Source: Nocardia vaccinii NBRC 15922 (lineage in GTDB: Bacteria > Actinomycetota > Actinomycetes > Mycobacteriales > Mycobacteriaceae). Taken from it: DNA of 64,000 nt. Position 1 is the first letter of the stretch. Each line of letters opens with the position of its first letter. Location of the stretch: the NCBI RefSeq assembly GCF_001613305.1, contig NZ_BDCC01000059.1:62001-126000 (forward strand), in the 5' to 3' direction. Under the pieces are notes generated by a model. The model saw only the letters and a program-made list of their open reading frames with translations, was not told where the DNA came from and did not search any database. The translations under genes and the position numbers were made by a program. This document shows, one piece after another, positions 16,514 through 24,806 of the stretch.

Positions 16514-16705
16514 TGGCTAGCGATTCAATGCCACGGTTCACGTGCGAGCAAGACTCTTCCGTACGGAATGGATCCGCGGCCAACCGCGTCCCTCTTTCGA
16601 CCACGGAACCGGGCCCAATCTGACGCCTTCGCGACGTCGGCGCTTGTCGTCCGGGCACCGGACGACTCATGAATTATCCAATCTAAATCTAAGGAGACAC
16701 TCGGA

Positions 16706-17524
16706 ATGACTGGACGTATGGAGGGTAAGGTCGCGCTCATTACCGGCGCGGCGCGGGGGCAAGGCCGCAGCCATGCTGTCAGACTCGCGCAGGAGGGCGC
16801 CGACATCATCGCCGTCGATATCTGCAAGAGCATACGCAACGTCCCCTACCGAGGTGCGACCCCGGAAGACCTCGAGCAGACCGTGAAAGAGGTCGAGGCG
16901 CTGGGCCGACGCATCGTAGCCAGCGAGGCTGACGTACGTGACGCGTCGGAGATGAAGGAGCTGGTCGCAAGGGGCGTCGACGAATTGGGACGAATCGATG
17001 TTGCCGTAGCCAACGCCGGCATCTCGATCATGGCAGCGTGGGACAAAGTGAGCCAAGAAGTATGGCAAGACACCATAGATATTAATCTGACCGGCGCCTG
17101 GAACACGATCCAGGCGGTAGCGCCTCAACTTGTAGCGCAAGGCACCGGAGGTTCGATCGTCCTCATTAGCTCTTCTGCCGGACTGAAGGCAATGCCCTTC
17201 CTGTCGCACTACACCGCCAGCAAGCACGGGGTGACTGGTCTCGGCAGGGCATTCGCCGGCGAGCTGGCGCGTCACAACATTCGCGTCAACAGCGTGCACC
17301 CTTGCGGCGTGGAAACCGAGATGATCTCCGACGAGGCGAACGCCGCGTGCATCGCCGGGCTGCAAGATAATCCAAAGATCGGCGGCATGATGGTCAACAT
17401 GCTCGACGTGTTCTCGGTGAAGCCAGTCGAAATTAGCAACGCGGTGCTGTTCCTGGCCTCGGACGAAAGCCGCTACATTACCGGTCTGGCCATGTCCGTC
17501 GATGCCGGGTGTGTGCAATTCTAG
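16706..17524 (+). CDS. mycofactocin-coupled SDR oxidoreductase
   Basis: 272 residues. MEGKVALITGAARGQGRSHA with ADIIAVDIC is the hallmark of the mycofactocin-coupled SDR subfamily. These hold NAD(H) tightly and hand electrons to the peptide-derived cofactor mycofactocin (family knowledge). Catalytic Tyr169/Lys173 are in YTASK, and the subfamily insert after the first beta-strands is present (about 40-60). ATG 16706 follows AAGGAG. It ends the P450 operon after a 190-base gap and probably oxidises the alcohol formed by the P450. No mycofactocin synthesis genes lie in the window; they would have to be elsewhere. Confidence 0.88.
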   Translation: MTGRMEGKVALITGAARGQGRSHAVRLAQEGADIIAVDICKSIRNVPYRGATPEDLEQTVKEVEALGRRIVASEADVRDASEMKELVARGVDELGRIDVAVANAGISIMAAWDKVSQEVWQDTIDINLTGAWNTIQAVAPQLVAQGTGGSIVLISSSAGLKAMPFLSHYTASKHGVTGLGRAFAGELARHNIRVNSVHPCGVETEMISDEANAACIAGLQDNPKIGGMMVNMLDVFSVKPVEISNAVLFLASDESRYITGLAMSVDAGCVQF

Positions 17525-17569
17525 TGCCACTGCCGCGCAGTTAGGGACCCGATCAATAACACGCAATCT

Positions 17570-17890
17570 GTTCGGCTTCGGTTGTGCCAGTGGTGTATTG
17601 GCTGACTGCAGTGGAGCCGGCGAGGGTGGTCCCGGTCGGGTGGACGGTGTGTCCGACCGGGTCGAGCAGGGGCCGGACCTGCTGAATCGTCTTGTGCGGT
17701 TTGGTGGGTGACGGCGAACAGTGTGGCGAGGGCGCGTTGGCGTGTGGCGAACCGCAGGTGCAGCAGGGTGATCGCGAGGCGGTCGTCGAGGGTGAGGACG
17801 GATTTGCGGCCGGTTCCGGGTGCTGTCTGCCAGGCGCCGCCGCGCCGCTGGTGCAGCTGGGTTTCGCGCTGGGCGTGGCGTCACGGTCAG
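17570..17890 (-). pseudogene. transposase N-terminal remnant (IS5-group-like)
   Basis: One minus-strand frame reads GRKSVLTLDDRLAITLLHLR, then ALATLFAVTHQTAQ, like the helix-turn-helix start of DDE transposases of the IS5/IS1182-like group (LTLxDRLLATLLxLR...LAxLFGV). The catalytic domain is missing and the frame degrades after it. The element type is tentative. Confidence 0.45.
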
Positions 17891-17934
17891 TTTTTCGATG
17901 AGCGTTCCACTGTGGTAGGACGGGAAAGCGGTTC

Positions 17935-18190
17935 TCACTCGACGCGATCTCGGCGATCTCGCCGCATCGAACTACGGACATACTTTTCAGTATGTGGTCG
18001 GCGGCCTTCTTTCCGCGCTCCTCGTTCCGGCCGATGAGAACCAAACCGTGGCCTCCGGCCTGTGCGAAAGCCGTCGCCGTGGCAAGACTGACGCCTGGAG
18101 TGCCTCTCGTCACTACGATTTTCGACTCGCTGAAGCCGAAGCCGTCCGCGGGGCCGTCGTCGATCGACGTCCGCGTCGGTGCGGGAAATC
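17935..18190 (-). pseudogene. SDR N-terminal remnant
   Basis: On the minus strand a frame reads KIVVTRGTPGVSLATATAFA followed by GGHGLVLIGRNEERG. This is the first beta-alpha-beta unit of an SDR with a degraded glycine loop (TRGTPGVSL for TGGxxGIGL). It then runs straight into the transposase remnant at 17890. It is truncated and lacks the catalytic half. Confidence 0.6.
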
Positions 18191-18193
18191 AAA

Positions 18194-19366
18194 TCATAGT
18201 TTTCTCCGCCTCTCGTAGGGAATGAAATCTGTGCCGTATTTCTCGCGCATGATGATTATTTTCTGTATCTGTGCCGTGCCGTCCGCTATTTCGACCGACA
18301 TGACGTCGCGCAGGCGTTGCTCGAAGGGTAGTTCCTGCGAGTATCCGTAGTTGCCGTGTAATAACAGGCATTCCTTGACAGCCGCGCTCGCTACGAGGGG
18401 TCCGTACCACTTGGCCATCGCGGCCTCCGCCGTGTGCGGAAGCCCCAGGGTCCGCTTTTCCAGGGCGGAATAGCAGATCAGCCGCGCGGCCTCGAGTTTG
18501 GTCAGGTGTTCGGCCATCGGAAACGAGACGCCCTCGAACTTGGCCAGTACGGTGCCGAACGCGGTGCGCTGTCGAACGTACTGCGCGGTCTCGTCGAGGG
18601 CGGCCTGGGCCGTGCCGATTCCGGTCAGTGCGAGCAGTGGGCGCGTGAAGTCGAACCCGTTGAGTACTCGTGAAAATGCGCGGCCCTCGGCGCCGATCAG
18701 GTTGGCAGCGGGAATCTCGACGTCGTCGAGGTGCAGAACGCCACGGCCGAGAATGCCCCAGCCCGTGTCCGGGACGACCGACTTCACGATGCCGGAACTG
18801 TCGAGCGGAAGGAGAAAAGCCGAAACTCCCACGTCGACGCCGTCTCGAACGGTCCGCGCGGCGACGATAATCGCCTCAGCGTTGCTGAGCATGGTCACCG
18901 ACGTCTTCTCGCCGTTGACGACGTATCCGTCCGTTGTGGCGCGCGCGGTCGTCTTGATATTCGCCGCATCGGATCCCGTGCCGGGTTCGGTCAAGCCGAA
19001 GGCGACGAAAGTCTCCCCGGAAACCAAACGCGGAAGCCACTGCTCGCCGAGCGCGTCGGACCCGTGCTGCCGAATCAGCGTGCTCATCAGCATCACCGGA
19101 ATCGCGACATTGGCGACATTGAAGTCCGCATACGCCAGTTCCTCGACCGCGATGCCGGCGGCGACGAAATCCTCCCGCTCGAGCGGGTTGTACGGTTCTC
19201 CCGCCAGCAGGCCGTAGATACCCAGAGCCGCGATTTCTTGGTGCAGTGTCCAGGGAAACTCTGTGGACTTGGCGCGGGCAAGATATCCGGGTGCCAGCCG
19301 TTTGGTTGCGAAGGTGCGCACGGCATCTCGGATGGCGTCGTGGTCAGAATTGGATTGTGATGTCAT
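18194..19366 (-). CDS. acyl-CoA dehydrogenase
   Basis: 390 residues, full length for the family. GLTEPGTGSDAANIKTTA (about 127-145) is the FAD/acyl-CoA signature, and the C-terminal signature lies around LRDVMSVEIADGTAQIQK, near the position of the catalytic glutamate in this family. It should insert an alpha,beta double bond in an acyl-CoA using FAD and pass electrons to ETF. ATG 19366 is preceded by GAGAGGCC. It is downstream of a broken MHS-type transporter on the same strand and close to a PaaX regulator and an acyl-CoA synthetase, suggesting a CoA-dependent acid degradation unit. Confidence 0.9.
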   Translation of the reverse strand: MTSQSNSDHDAIRDAVRTFATKRLAPGYLARAKSTEFPWTLHQEIAALGIYGLLAGEPYNPLEREDFVAAGIAVEELAYADFNVANVAIPVMLMSTLIRQHGSDALGEQWLPRLVSGETFVAFGLTEPGTGSDAANIKTTARATTDGYVVNGEKTSVTMLSNAEAIIVAARTVRDGVDVGVSAFLLPLDSSGIVKSVVPDTGWGILGRGVLHLDDVEIPAANLIGAEGRAFSRVLNGFDFTRPLLALTGIGTAQAALDETAQYVRQRTAFGTVLAKFEGVSFPMAEHLTKLEAARLICYSALEKRTLGLPHTAEAAMAKWYGPLVASAAVKECLLLHGNYGYSQELPFEQRLRDVMSVEIADGTAQIQKIIIMREKYGTDFIPYERRRKL

Positions 19367-19376
19367 GGATGGCCTC

Positions 19377-19718
19377 TCATGTCAAGGTTGGTGCGGGTTC
19401 GAGTTCGGTACCGGCCGGGCCGGCCGCGGACCGATGCTGCGGCGCCAGGGGGTAGGTACTGATCGCACCCAGCACGCAGATCAGTAGGCGCAGGGAAGGA
19501 ATCGACATCAGTCCCGTGCTCGAGTTCTCCAGCGCGACGGCGGCAATTGGGGTCAACCCGCCGAGCACTCCAGCCATTTGAATGCCGAAAGATCCTGCGG
19601 TACAGCGTATCTCGGCGAAAGGTCCTGCGGTCACGAATGTCTGGAAGGCGCCGTTGATCATCGCGTGGCTACAACCTGCGATGGCCAGCATGAGCTCGTT
19701 GGCGGGCGTCGTCGTCAT
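19377..19718 (-). pseudogene. C-terminal fragment of an MFS (MHS-type) transporter
   Basis: About 113 residues, with two or three hydrophobic segments and the motif AGSFGIQMAGVLGGLTPIAAV. This is like the eleventh-helix region of metabolite:H+ symporters (GxSxGYQLxGAxGGGLxPxIA). The N-terminal two thirds are missing. An ATG at 19718 follows GAGGAGA, so a peptide could still be made, but it could not be a working transporter. It lies 10 bases upstream of the acyl-CoA dehydrogenase and was probably its uptake partner. Confidence 0.65.
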
Positions 19719-20044
19719 ACGGTCTCCTCGGCAGGTCCGCGAGCAGAACGAGGTCAATGGACATATGGAATGACCGAAAACTCAGGCCTGGGTGTGGTCA
19801 AGTTTTCTTCCTCTCGCTGGGTTCAGGGCGCGGCGCGGCGGCCTGTTCGAATCGGCCATCTGCTCGAACGGCCTTGTCCTGATATGAATTTCATTCGAGC
19901 GCCGTTGTGAGCGCTCATGCGGAAGGATGCGTGCCCGGCGCGTTGCAACGGGGATGTGACCAGCCTCGCACCATCCATGATGGCGTGAGATTATACAGAA
20001 ATCAATATCTAGATACGAAAAATGTACAAGATAGTCGGGAGGAG
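19719..20044. other. gene-free stretch with AT-rich palindromes
   Basis: This is the region between the PaaX-type gene and the transporter remnant. It is clearly richer in A/T around 19990-20035, where TATCTAGATA (20006-20015) is a perfect palindrome. A TGTACAA at 20022-20028 recurs as TTGTACAA in the PaaX upstream region near 21013. These could be regulator sites for the minus-strand transporter/dehydrogenase unit. No gene was found. Confidence 0.4.
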
Positions 20045-20875
20045 TCAGTTCGGGGCCGATTCTTCGAGGATCTCCGCCCACCGAGCAAACGCCGGTTCGG
20101 CCCACTTCTCGCGCAGGGTGCGAATCCTCGCCGCACCGGCACGTCCTATCCACTCGGGGAGCAAGGCCTCGGGTAGGAAGGGGTCGATGCGCATCAGATG
20201 TTGCTGTCGGTTGAGCAGTTCGAGGTAGGCGATCAGTAGTTCGTCGCTATCGCGAGGTTCCGGGCGGTTGTCCAGATCCGTCAGAAGCACCTCGTAGTAG
20301 TGCGCGGGTTCGGTGAGATCCCAGGCCTTCTGGACGATTTCGTGGGCGTGCATCCCGGCTCGGTGCAGCGAGCCGATCACCGCAAGTGCGGAATGCTCGA
20401 GCTGCAGGCTGTGTACCAGCTCGGTCAGTTCATCGCCGCGTTCGAAGTGCGGTGTGACCCATAGCCCCGGAATCGGATTGCCCATGCCGAGCCAGGACAA
20501 GCCGCCGTAGAGGCGTTTTCGGATCGCGCCGCGCTGGTTCGGTACGGTGACGAACAGCATCAGCCATCGGCCGTCCCAGGTCGGGGTGCCGGACAGGTAG
20601 GCGTTCGAGCGCCGGATGCCGTCGGCGGCGAGGGTCAAGCCGCGCTGTGCGATTCGCCAGCGCACCGCACGTCCGTCCCGCTCGCGGGCAACCCAGTCCG
20701 CGGCCGCGGCACGCGCCAGCACCTGTCGGGCCGCGTGTTCCTCGACGCCGAGGCCGCCCAGCACTCGCAGAATCGCGGTCGTCCATGCCGGTTCCGCCGG
20801 CGGAAACATGAACTCTCCGACGATGGTCATCAGCAGGGATCGGGCGCTCGGTGAAGGAAGGTCGATCTCGGCCAC
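20045..20875 (-). CDS. PaaX-family transcriptional regulator
   Basis: About 276 residues from the GTG at 20875; the frame is open to 21019, so the start is uncertain. SARSLLMTIVGEFMFPP at the N-terminus, GGLGVEEHAARQVLARAAA, then DGRWLMLFVTVP and RLYGGLSWLGMG follow the order of PaaX proteins: winged helix, then a dimerisation domain. PaaX represses phenylacetate catabolism until phenylacetyl-CoA binds; relatives respond to other aryl-CoAs. Here it is next to an acyl-CoA synthetase (21427, plus) and an acyl-CoA dehydrogenase, so an acyl-CoA effector made by that synthetase is plausible. Confidence 0.82.
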   Translation of the reverse strand: MAEIDLPSPSARSLLMTIVGEFMFPPAEPAWTTAILRVLGGLGVEEHAARQVLARAAAADWVARERDGRAVRWRIAQRGLTLAADGIRRSNAYLSGTPTWDGRWLMLFVTVPNQRGAIRKRLYGGLSWLGMGNPIPGLWVTPHFERGDELTELVHSLQLEHSALAVIGSLHRAGMHAHEIVQKAWDLTEPAHYYEVLLTDLDNRPEPRDSDELLIAYLELLNRQQHLMRIDPFLPEALLPEWIGRAGAARIRTLREKWAEPAFARWAEILEESAPN

Positions 20876-21426
20876 GGCTCGAATTGTCGCAGGCTGGATG
20901 GTGTCGACGGCCGCGTGGTCCGCTGAACCTTGCTGGTGTATCGGCGGTGGGTGTGGCCGGCGAGTGGGGTACCGAACAAGGTTTGACATTTTCGACAACT
21001 GGAGATCGTTTTTGTACAACTTGGATCTGTAACTGAGAAGTCGGCCTGCATCAGTCGACTGATGCCAGTTCGCACACGCCTGTGCAACGGGCTCGACGGG
21101 AGCCGTGCGGTGTCGGGCACGATCACTACCGCGCAGGCGATCCGATCTTGAAGGCAGGCGGCTTTATTCGGCCGCTCGAGTCCGCGACGGGGCAACCTGG
21201 ACGTGCCGGCGTGGCGATACGGGTATGTGGCCGACGCTCCCGGCCGACCCACTGTAAGGCCAGGTGTGGAAAGGGGTCTCGGAGGCAAGTCGTCCGTGTC
21301 CGCACCGGCAGAATCAATCATTCGCAATGCCTTGCGGACCAATGGTACGACCGTTACTCTGTGACGCGAGCCACATGCATCGACTGGTTGCGATGCTCGT
21401 GAACGACGTCATCAGAGGAGACCTAC
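20876..21426. other. divergent upstream region of the PaaX and acyl-CoA synthetase genes
   Basis: No gene is recognised apart from the uncertain 5' part of the PaaX frame. The region contains the TTGTACAA palindrome near 21012-21019 and the 18-bp palindrome at 21048-21065. An RBS GAGGAG at 21415-21420 serves the synthetase. Promoters for both directions should lie here. Confidence 0.5.
21048..21065. promoter_or_regulatory. 18-bp perfect palindrome, likely operator
   Basis: GCATCAGTC followed directly by its complement GACTGATGC. It lies upstream of the PaaX-type gene (minus) and of the acyl-CoA synthetase gene (plus), the expected place for a PaaX-type operator. Confidence 0.55.
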
Positions 21427-23067
21427 ATGTCGCTCACCACCTCGTACTGGCCTGCGGTGCCGAGCTCCGGAGTTCGCGACATCACCCTGCCCGACCTGCT
21501 TCGGGAGGGCGCTGCCGCAGCACCTGATCGCGTCGCGCTTGTCGACGCCGTAATGGACCCTGACAGAAGGCGTCAGTGGACCTACGCGGAGCTGTTGTGC
21601 GACACCGAGCGATATGCGCGTGCGCTTCTGTCGGATTTCATGCCTGGCGACAGGATAGTTCTCTTCGCCGCCAACAGTGCCTACTGGATTGTCCTGCAAC
21701 AGGCGATCGCAATGGCCGGAATGATCGTGGTCGCCGCGAATCCGGCGTACCGGCGCGATGAGCTCGTGTACATGTTGCGGCAGGCGGGCGTAGCGGGCAT
21801 TTTCTACCAGCGTGAGTACAGAGGTATTGATCTGGGTCGCATCGTTGAGGATGCACGCACCGAGGTTCCGTCTGTACGCAAGGTTATTCCCGATGATCAA
21901 TGGCACGCATATGCCGATGGCGGCGACCCGTCATTGGCACTGCCTTCCCTGGACTGCACGGAAGCTGTGCAGATTCAATATACTTCCGGCACTACTGGTT
22001 TCCCGAAGGGTGCATTACTGCATCACAAGGGCATAGTCAACGAGGCCACGTTCGTGTTCGAGCGGGCCGGCATGGGAGACGGTGGTGTTTGTATCAATGC
22101 GATGCCGATGTATCACATCGGCGGGGGTGCAGTGACAGAGTTGGGCACGTTTTCGGCCCATGGAACTTATGTGGTTCTGCCCGGCTTCGACCCAGCCGGG
22201 GTATTGGAAGCCTATGAGACATACAAGGGGACGCACGGCCTACTCGTTCCGACGATGCTCATGGCGATGCTGGACCATCCCGATAGTGTGACCCGGGACC
22301 TGTCGAGCATGCAGACGGTCCTGTCCGGAGCTGCCGCGGTCCCAGAGGCATTGGTCCGACGAGTGCGGCGCGAGTGGGGCTGTGAGTTCTCAATCCTGTT
22401 CGGGCAGACCGAGATGCACGGCGTCATCAGCCAGACGAGGCTGGTAGATGAGCCGTCGGACCAGGCAACAACGGTGGGGCAACCGCTGCCTGAGCTCGAG
22501 GTGAGGCTGGTGGACCCGGTCGACGGAAAGACGGTACCGCTCGGTGAGCAGGGTGAGATCTGTTGTCGCGGTTACCAGAACATGATCGGGTACCACAAAA
22601 TGCAGGATGCTACCGCCGCCACAATTGACGCAGATGGCTGGTTGCACATGGGAGATCTTGCCACGATGGACGATCGAGGCTTTCTGAAGATCACCGGCCG
22701 GATGAAAGACATGATCATACGTGGAGGGATCAACATCTATCCGCGAGAGATCGAAGAGTTGCTCTTCGATCACCCCGATATCAGTGAAGTGATCGTCGTG
22801 GGTGTCCCCGACGAATACTGGGGCGAACAGATCGGTGCCGTGATTCGCTTCGTCGACCCGAACTTTCCGCCGGACCCATTCGACCTGAAGGAGTGGTGTC
22901 GGGAGCGGATTTCCGCGCATAAGATACCTTCGCTCTGGTACTTCTCCGATGCATTTCCGATGACCCCGTCGGGGAAGATTCAGAAATTCAAGATCAGAGA
23001 GAAGATCATCAAGGGTGAGATTCTGCCGAACAAGGTCACCGGCGGCCGTACGGTGTCGGGTCGATGA
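21427..23067 (+). CDS. acyl-CoA synthetase (AMP-binding family)
   Basis: 546 residues. The P-loop motif YTSGTTGFPKG (about 185), the adenylation motif GQTEMHG (about 325), and GWLHMGDLATMDDRG, ITGRMKDMIIRGG and a C-terminal PSGKIQKF with the catalytic lysine are all present, so the enzyme looks intact. It activates a carboxylic acid to its CoA thioester through an acyl-AMP. The overall pattern is of medium-chain or aryl acid ligases. ATG 21427 follows GAGGAG. The neighbouring PaaX regulator and acyl-CoA dehydrogenase point to an aromatic or branched acid as substrate. Confidence 0.93.
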   Translation: MSLTTSYWPAVPSSGVRDITLPDLLREGAAAAPDRVALVDAVMDPDRRRQWTYAELLCDTERYARALLSDFMPGDRIVLFAANSAYWIVLQQAIAMAGMIVVAANPAYRRDELVYMLRQAGVAGIFYQREYRGIDLGRIVEDARTEVPSVRKVIPDDQWHAYADGGDPSLALPSLDCTEAVQIQYTSGTTGFPKGALLHHKGIVNEATFVFERAGMGDGGVCINAMPMYHIGGGAVTELGTFSAHGTYVVLPGFDPAGVLEAYETYKGTHGLLVPTMLMAMLDHPDSVTRDLSSMQTVLSGAAAVPEALVRRVRREWGCEFSILFGQTEMHGVISQTRLVDEPSDQATTVGQPLPELEVRLVDPVDGKTVPLGEQGEICCRGYQNMIGYHKMQDATAATIDADGWLHMGDLATMDDRGFLKITGRMKDMIIRGGINIYPREIEELLFDHPDISEVIVVGVPDEYWGEQIGAVIRFVDPNFPPDPFDLKEWCRERISAHKIPSLWYFSDAFPMTPSGKIQKFKIREKIIKGEILPNKVTGGRTVSGR

Positions 23068-23246
23068 TCGCCAACGACATGAGGCTTCAGGCAGCCGACT
23101 GGATCGGACTGGTACTCGGTCGATCGCAGCGCCTCGTGTAGGTGGTGCAGTGTGGTTATGTCGAGAGGCATAATGGCGTCGCCCATGAGTAGTCCGCGCA
23201 TCCAGCTGGGTCTGCGGGTGCGGAGCTGTACGAGCAGTCTTTGCTG

Positions 23247-24212
23247 TCACGTTGTCCCGAGCTGGCGGGCGAACCATGTCAGTCGAGCGTCGGACGCGGC
23301 CTGCGCCACGCGCGACTCCGGCGCGAAGCGTTCAATGCCGTGGAACGCCCCTGCCCATACATGCAGCTCGGCTTGACCACCCGCTTCCCAGACCCGTGAG
23401 GCGAACTCGACGACCTCGTCCCGAAAGACCTCGGCCGAACCCGCCTCGAGAAGGAGCGGCGGAAGGCCGGAGACATCAACAGCTCGGCTCGGCGACGCAT
23501 ACGGCGAGACGTCGTGACGATCTGGACCGAGTAGCGACGCCCAGCCGAGCTCGTTCGATTCCCGATCCCAGACGGACGTGCCCGAGTAGTCGCGACTCGA
23601 CCCGCTGTCATTGTGCTCGTCGAGCATCGGGCACAACAGGGCGAGCGCACTGGGTTGGGTGCCTGCCCCGTCGCGCAGGCGCAACGCGAGACCGCCGGCG
23701 AGCCCGCCGCCCGCGCTCACGCCGGTGAGGAGGATCTTCGTGGCGTCGATGCTCAACTCGCCCGCATTGCTCGTCACCCAGCGCCAGGCTCGCAGCACGT
23801 CGTCCGCCGCCGCCGGGAAAGGATGTTCGGGAGCCAGCCGATAGTCGACGGTGATGACCGGCACCGCGAACCGCTCAGCCAAAGCGGCCAACTCGGCGAT
23901 GCTGTCCAGTCGGTGACCCATGACCATGCCACCACCGTGTACATAGAAAATGGCTGCTCCGGCCGAGAGCTGGCTCGCAGGCGCGACGGCGGTCGCGATC
24001 GTCGATGGCCCTGTGTCGTCGCCGGGAATCTCGAACTCGCGGATGCTCAGCCCGTGGACACCCGCGAGAGCCTCGAGATCCACTGATTCCGCCGCTGCCG
24101 CAATGCGGCCGCGAATGAACGGGATCGCGGCAGCCTGCAGCGAGGGCCCGCTCATCTCTCGGAAAGCCTCGATTGCCGGAAGGAGTTCCGGGTCGTACGG
24201 AACCCGCGCCAT
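23247..24212 (-). CDS. alpha/beta-hydrolase, hormone-sensitive-lipase family esterase
   Basis: 321 residues. The oxyanion motif YVHGGGMVMG (about 90), nucleophile elbow GVSAGGG (about 162), and the late GAFHGIERF histidine define the HSL family of carboxylesterases. The ATG at 24212 overlaps by one base the stop of the upstream broken transporter frame (TGATG), so the two were one transcription unit. It could release an acid from an ester for activation by the synthetase at 21427, which ends 180 bases away convergently. Confidence 0.9.
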   Translation of the reverse strand: MARVPYDPELLPAIEAFREMSGPSLQAAAIPFIRGRIAAAAESVDLEALAGVHGLSIREFEIPGDDTGPSTIATAVAPASQLSAGAAIFYVHGGGMVMGHRLDSIAELAALAERFAVPVITVDYRLAPEHPFPAAADDVLRAWRWVTSNAGELSIDATKILLTGVSAGGGLAGGLALRLRDGAGTQPSALALLCPMLDEHNDSGSSRDYSGTSVWDRESNELGWASLLGPDRHDVSPYASPSRAVDVSGLPPLLLEAGSAEVFRDEVVEFASRVWEAGGQAELHVWAGAFHGIERFAPESRVAQAASDARLTWFARQLGTT

Positions 24213-24769
24213 CAGGCAGTCACCTGCGTACTGTCCGCATCGTGAACGAACTCGGTCGCCTCGACGGTCGCATCCTGGGACACGACCACGACCGCCATCT
24301 CTAATCCGGTGGCGAGCGGAGGTTTTGGAGCGACCAGCACTGAAAGCGCGAAGGCAATGACGACGGCGCCGACCAGGCCGCTGAACAACAGCGTCGGGTT
24401 GGCGAAGGCGAGGACCGGAATGCCGAAAGCCGCGGCGCCGACGATCAGCCTCTGGATGGTAACGGTCGAGCGGCCATTCGCCGCAGCCAGGAACACGATG
24501 CCGATGAGGTACACAATCAGGGTGACAGTGATCACGGTCGCCGACCCAGCCGGTCGCCGAGATGACCACCGATCAGCGAAGGGATTGCCACGGCCAGAGT
24601 CAAGATGCCCCTGCAGAGTTCCGATGGTAGTCGCATCCATGTGCAGGGATTGCTCGAACAGCACGAACGCAATGCCCAATGTTATGAGGGCGTCGTTCAG
24701 GTAGGAGACCATTCCTGCGACGGCAGTTCTCCAAAGGCTCTTCGGGCGGAGAACGATGGTGTTTGTCAT
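24212..24769 (-). pseudogene. broken MFS transporter (frameshift and internal deletion)
   Basis: The N-terminus carries a good first helix (VSYLNDALITLGIAFVLFE). Near 24615 the frame leaves the conserved sequence: the expected motif-A region ILTLAVAIPSLIGGHLGDRL is present but in a different frame (24540-24617). The rest has three or four hydrophobic segments and ends after 185 residues instead of about 450. Both a frameshift and a deletion are needed to explain this. It shares a TGATG junction with the esterase downstream. Confidence 0.7.
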
Positions 24770-24806
24770 GCGTGTGCTTCTTCTTCGAGGGATTTCTGGT
24801 GAGGGG

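Noticed and set aside
21070..21400. Possible gene between the 18-bp palindrome and the acyl-CoA synthetase
   Set aside because: Frames on both strands are short, interrupted and without family signatures.
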